NCBI RefSeq assembly: GCF_027891095.1
Contig: NZ_JAQIIO010000009.1
Span: forward strand, 56,374 to 120,373
DNA length: 64,000 bases
Origin: Aliiroseovarius salicola
GTDB lineage: Bacteria > Pseudomonadota > Alphaproteobacteria > Rhodobacterales > Rhodobacteraceae
Direction of reading: 5' to 3'
Shown: one piece after another, positions 62,409 through 64,000 of the stretch
How the letters are laid out: the number at the start of each line of letters is the position of its first letter
How positions within the stretch are numbered: the first letter of the stretch is position 1
Made by a program: the position numbers and the translations under genes
Notes under the pieces: model-generated
Databases searched by the model: none
Told to the model about the DNA's origin: nothing
What the model saw: the letters and a program-made list of their open reading frames with translations, nothing else

Positions 62409-63596
62409 ATGACTGCTCCAAATACCAGAATTGCACCCCCTCGCCTGGGAGAACCGTACCTCCTGACTCCCGGGCCTCTAACCACGTCTTATGCCGTCAA
62501 AGAGGCGATGTTGAAGGACTGGGGCAGCTGGGATGATGACTTCCGTGCGATGACTCGTGAAATGCGGTCTATGCTGCTGGAATTGCTAGGGAAAGGGTCG
62601 GATGAGTTCGACTGTGTTCCCATGCAGGGATCTGGGTCGTTTTCGGTTGAAGCCATGCTGGCATCCTTCATTCCGCGCGACGGAAAAGCATTGGTTCTGG
62701 CCAATGGCGCCTATGGGATGCGGTCAGCCCAGACGCTGGAGTATCTTGGGCGCGAGCACATTGTGCTGAACAAGGGGGACTATCTTCCGCCGCGCGGGGA
62801 AGAGGTGGCGAAAATTCTTGCCGATGATCCGGCGATTACCCACGTGGTTGCGATCCATTGCGAGACGTCGAGCGGTATCCTCAATCCGGTCGAGGAAATT
62901 TCCGAAGCGGTCTATGCCGCAGGTCGCAAGCTGTTGATCGATTCGATGTCGGCCTTTGGCGCAATTGAATTGAAAGTGGCGGATGTCCGTTACGAGGCAA
63001 TGGTATCGTCAGCAAACAAATGCATCGAAGGTGTGCCCGGTTTTGGCTTTATCATTGCGCGCAATTCCGAGTTGGAAGCCGCCAAGGGCAACAGCCATTC
63101 GCTTAGCCTGGATGTTCATGCGCAATGGGCGCATATGAACAAGACGGGTCAATGGCGCTTTACTCCGCCAACTCATGTTGTGGCGGCCTTCCTTGAGGCC
63201 TTGCGTGCCCACAAAGAAGAAGGCAGCGTGGCCGGACGCGGGGCGCGCTACACCCGCAATCGTGACGTGATGGTTGCCGGGATGCGCGAACTGGGTTTTG
63301 AAACGCTGCTCAAGGATCGCTGGCTGTCCCCCATCATCGTGACCTTCTTTTGCCCGTCAGATGAAAACTTTGTTTTCGACCGCTTTTATGAGCTGATGAA
63401 GGAAAAGGGTTTCATCATCTATCCCGGCAAGCTGACTGTCGTTGACAGTTTCCGCGTCGGCTGTATCGGGCAAATGGACGAACATATCATGCGGCAGGTT
63501 GTTGCTGCCGCCAAGGAATCGCTGGAAGTGATGGGTGTCGCAGATGCAAGCCCGCCCGCTCTGGCCCTCGAAGAACGCGCCAAGCTGGCCGCCTGA
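62409..63596 (+). CDS. phnW: 2-aminoethylphosphonate--pyruvate transaminase
   Basis: 395 residues, class V PLP aminotransferase that converts 2-AEP and pyruvate to phosphonoacetaldehyde and alanine. Family signatures: EPYLLTPGPLTTSYAVKEAMLKDWGSWDDDF near the N-terminus, DCVPMQGSGSFSVEAMLA, IHCETSSGILNP, DSMSAFGAI and the Schiff-base lysine in SSANKCIEGVPGFGF. A C-terminal tail of about 25 residues is longer than usual. It is followed by phnA after 20 bases. Confidence 0.94.
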   Translation: MTAPNTRIAPPRLGEPYLLTPGPLTTSYAVKEAMLKDWGSWDDDFRAMTREMRSMLLELLGKGSDEFDCVPMQGSGSFSVEAMLASFIPRDGKALVLANGAYGMRSAQTLEYLGREHIVLNKGDYLPPRGEEVAKILADDPAITHVVAIHCETSSGILNPVEEISEAVYAAGRKLLIDSMSAFGAIELKVADVRYEAMVSSANKCIEGVPGFGFIIARNSELEAAKGNSHSLSLDVHAQWAHMNKTGQWRFTPPTHVVAAFLEALRAHKEEGSVAGRGARYTRNRDVMVAGMRELGFETLLKDRWLSPIIVTFFCPSDENFVFDRFYELMKEKGFIIYPGKLTVVDSFRVGCIGQMDEHIMRQVVAAAKESLEVMGVADASPPALALEERAKLAA

Positions 63597-63616
63597 ATAC
63601 ATAAAGGAACACCATA

Positions 63617-64000
63617 ATGACCATTCAATCTCCTGTTGTTGCGAACGGGCGCGCCTACGCCAATCCCAAAGTGTGTGCGATTGCGATCTGCCTTGATGGG
63701 TGTGAACCAGAATATCTTGAGGTGGCCATCGGCAAAGGTCTGATGCCGAACCTCAAGCGGATGCGCGAGGAAGGCACGGACCGTCTGGCCCATTCGGTGA
63801 TCCCGTCCTTCACCAACCCGAATAACCTGTCGATTGCCACGGGTCGTCCACCTGTGGTGCACGGGATCTGCGGCAACTACCTTATTGACCCGGACACCGG
63901 CGAAGAAGTGATGATGAACGATGTGCGCTTCCTGCGTGCACCGACACTCTTTTCCAAGTTCTACGAAGCGGGCGCCCGTGTGGCCATGGTCACCGCCAAG
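63617..64000 (+). CDS. phnA: Phosphonoacetate hydrolase, N-terminal part (truncated by window end)
   Basis: 128 residues are visible from the ATG at 63617 and the frame runs past the window end. Alkaline-phosphatase-superfamily enzyme that splits phosphonoacetate to acetate and phosphate with zinc. Seen: CLDGCEPEYLEVAI (first Asp metal ligand), the threonine nucleophile in PSFTNPNNLSIATGRPPVVHGICGNY, and DVRFLRAPTLFSKFYEAGARVAMVT. A GGAAC lies ahead of the start. Its presence implies the PhnW-PhnY-PhnA route; phnY is not in the window and could lie beyond its right edge. Confidence 0.9.
   Translation, partial: MTIQSPVVANGRAYANPKVCAIAICLDGCEPEYLEVAIGKGLMPNLKRMREEGTDRLAHSVIPSFTNPNNLSIATGRPPVVHGICGNYLIDPDTGEEVMMNDVRFLRAPTLFSKFYEAGARVAMVTAK

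Overview
The window is GC-rich DNA from an alphaproteobacterium, most likely a Rhodobacteraceae (Roseobacter-group) organism. The evidence is gene content and gene order: a bioBFDAGC operon behind BioR-type boxes, a bioMNY biotin ECF transporter, a fused indolepyruvate ferredoxin oxidoreductase next to an Lrp-type regulator, a UgpC-type sugar ABC system, and a RepB/ParAB replication module of the kind found on Rhodobacterales plasmids and chromids. No rRNA, tRNA, CRISPR array, transposase or prophage gene was seen. A replication initiator plus parAB sits at about 34.8-39.1 kb among ordinary metabolic genes, so the replicon is probably a plasmid or chromid rather than the main chromosome (inference).

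Layout, left to right. 0-4.6 kb: the 3' end of putA (proline to glutamate), an orphan hydantoinase/oxoprolinase-type HyuA, and a small unknown protein. 4.6-10.2 kb: a complete biotin operon, bioB-bioF-bioD-bioA-bioG-bioC, with every junction overlapping by 4 bases and two BioR-like boxes in front. 10.3-17.8 kb: a two-component system divergent from a sugar (probably glucose) ABC importer and glucokinase, with OmpR-type direct repeats in the shared promoter region. 17.8-22.6 kb: an Lrp regulator divergent from a four-gene cassette (M20 amidohydrolase, diaminopropionate ammonia-lyase, M24 peptidase-like hydrolase, Asp/Glu racemase family protein). 22.6-26.9 kb: a cytochrome b561, a divergent GAPDH-like protein, bioMNY and another Lrp regulator. 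27-34.7 kb: indolepyruvate ferredoxin oxidoreductase and a ynjF-ynjB-ynjC-ynjD set. 34.8-39.1 kb: parB, parA, candidate origin and repB, with three copies of a 17-base parS-like palindrome.

39.1-47.4 kb is a glycine locus on the minus strand: a Na+/alanine-glycine symporter, a universal stress protein, gcvT-gcvH-gcvP and a GlxA-like AraC regulator, divergent from an XRE-cupin regulator. 47.5-52.4 kb holds tungstate (tupBCA) and molybdate (modABC) importers in tandem. 52.5-56.8 kb holds a dimethylglycine/sarcosine-dehydrogenase-like FAD-GcvT protein between two DeoR regulators. 57-64 kb is a 2-aminoethylphosphonate (2-AEP) locus: importer (binding protein, ATPase, fused permease), LysR regulator, phnW and the start of phnA, which runs off the window.

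The genes share a theme of scavenging small organic nitrogen and phosphorus compounds: proline, glycine, N-methylglycines, aromatic 2-oxo acids, diaminopropionate-like compounds and 2-AEP. The putative N-methylglycine dehydrogenase would yield glycine or sarcosine plus a C1 unit, and the glycine symporter and glycine cleavage system would channel glycine into methylene-THF. Intergenic spaces are short and carry many clean inverted repeats, listed below as terminators, intercistronic hairpins or candidate operators. All of these were read by eye and none was scored computationally.
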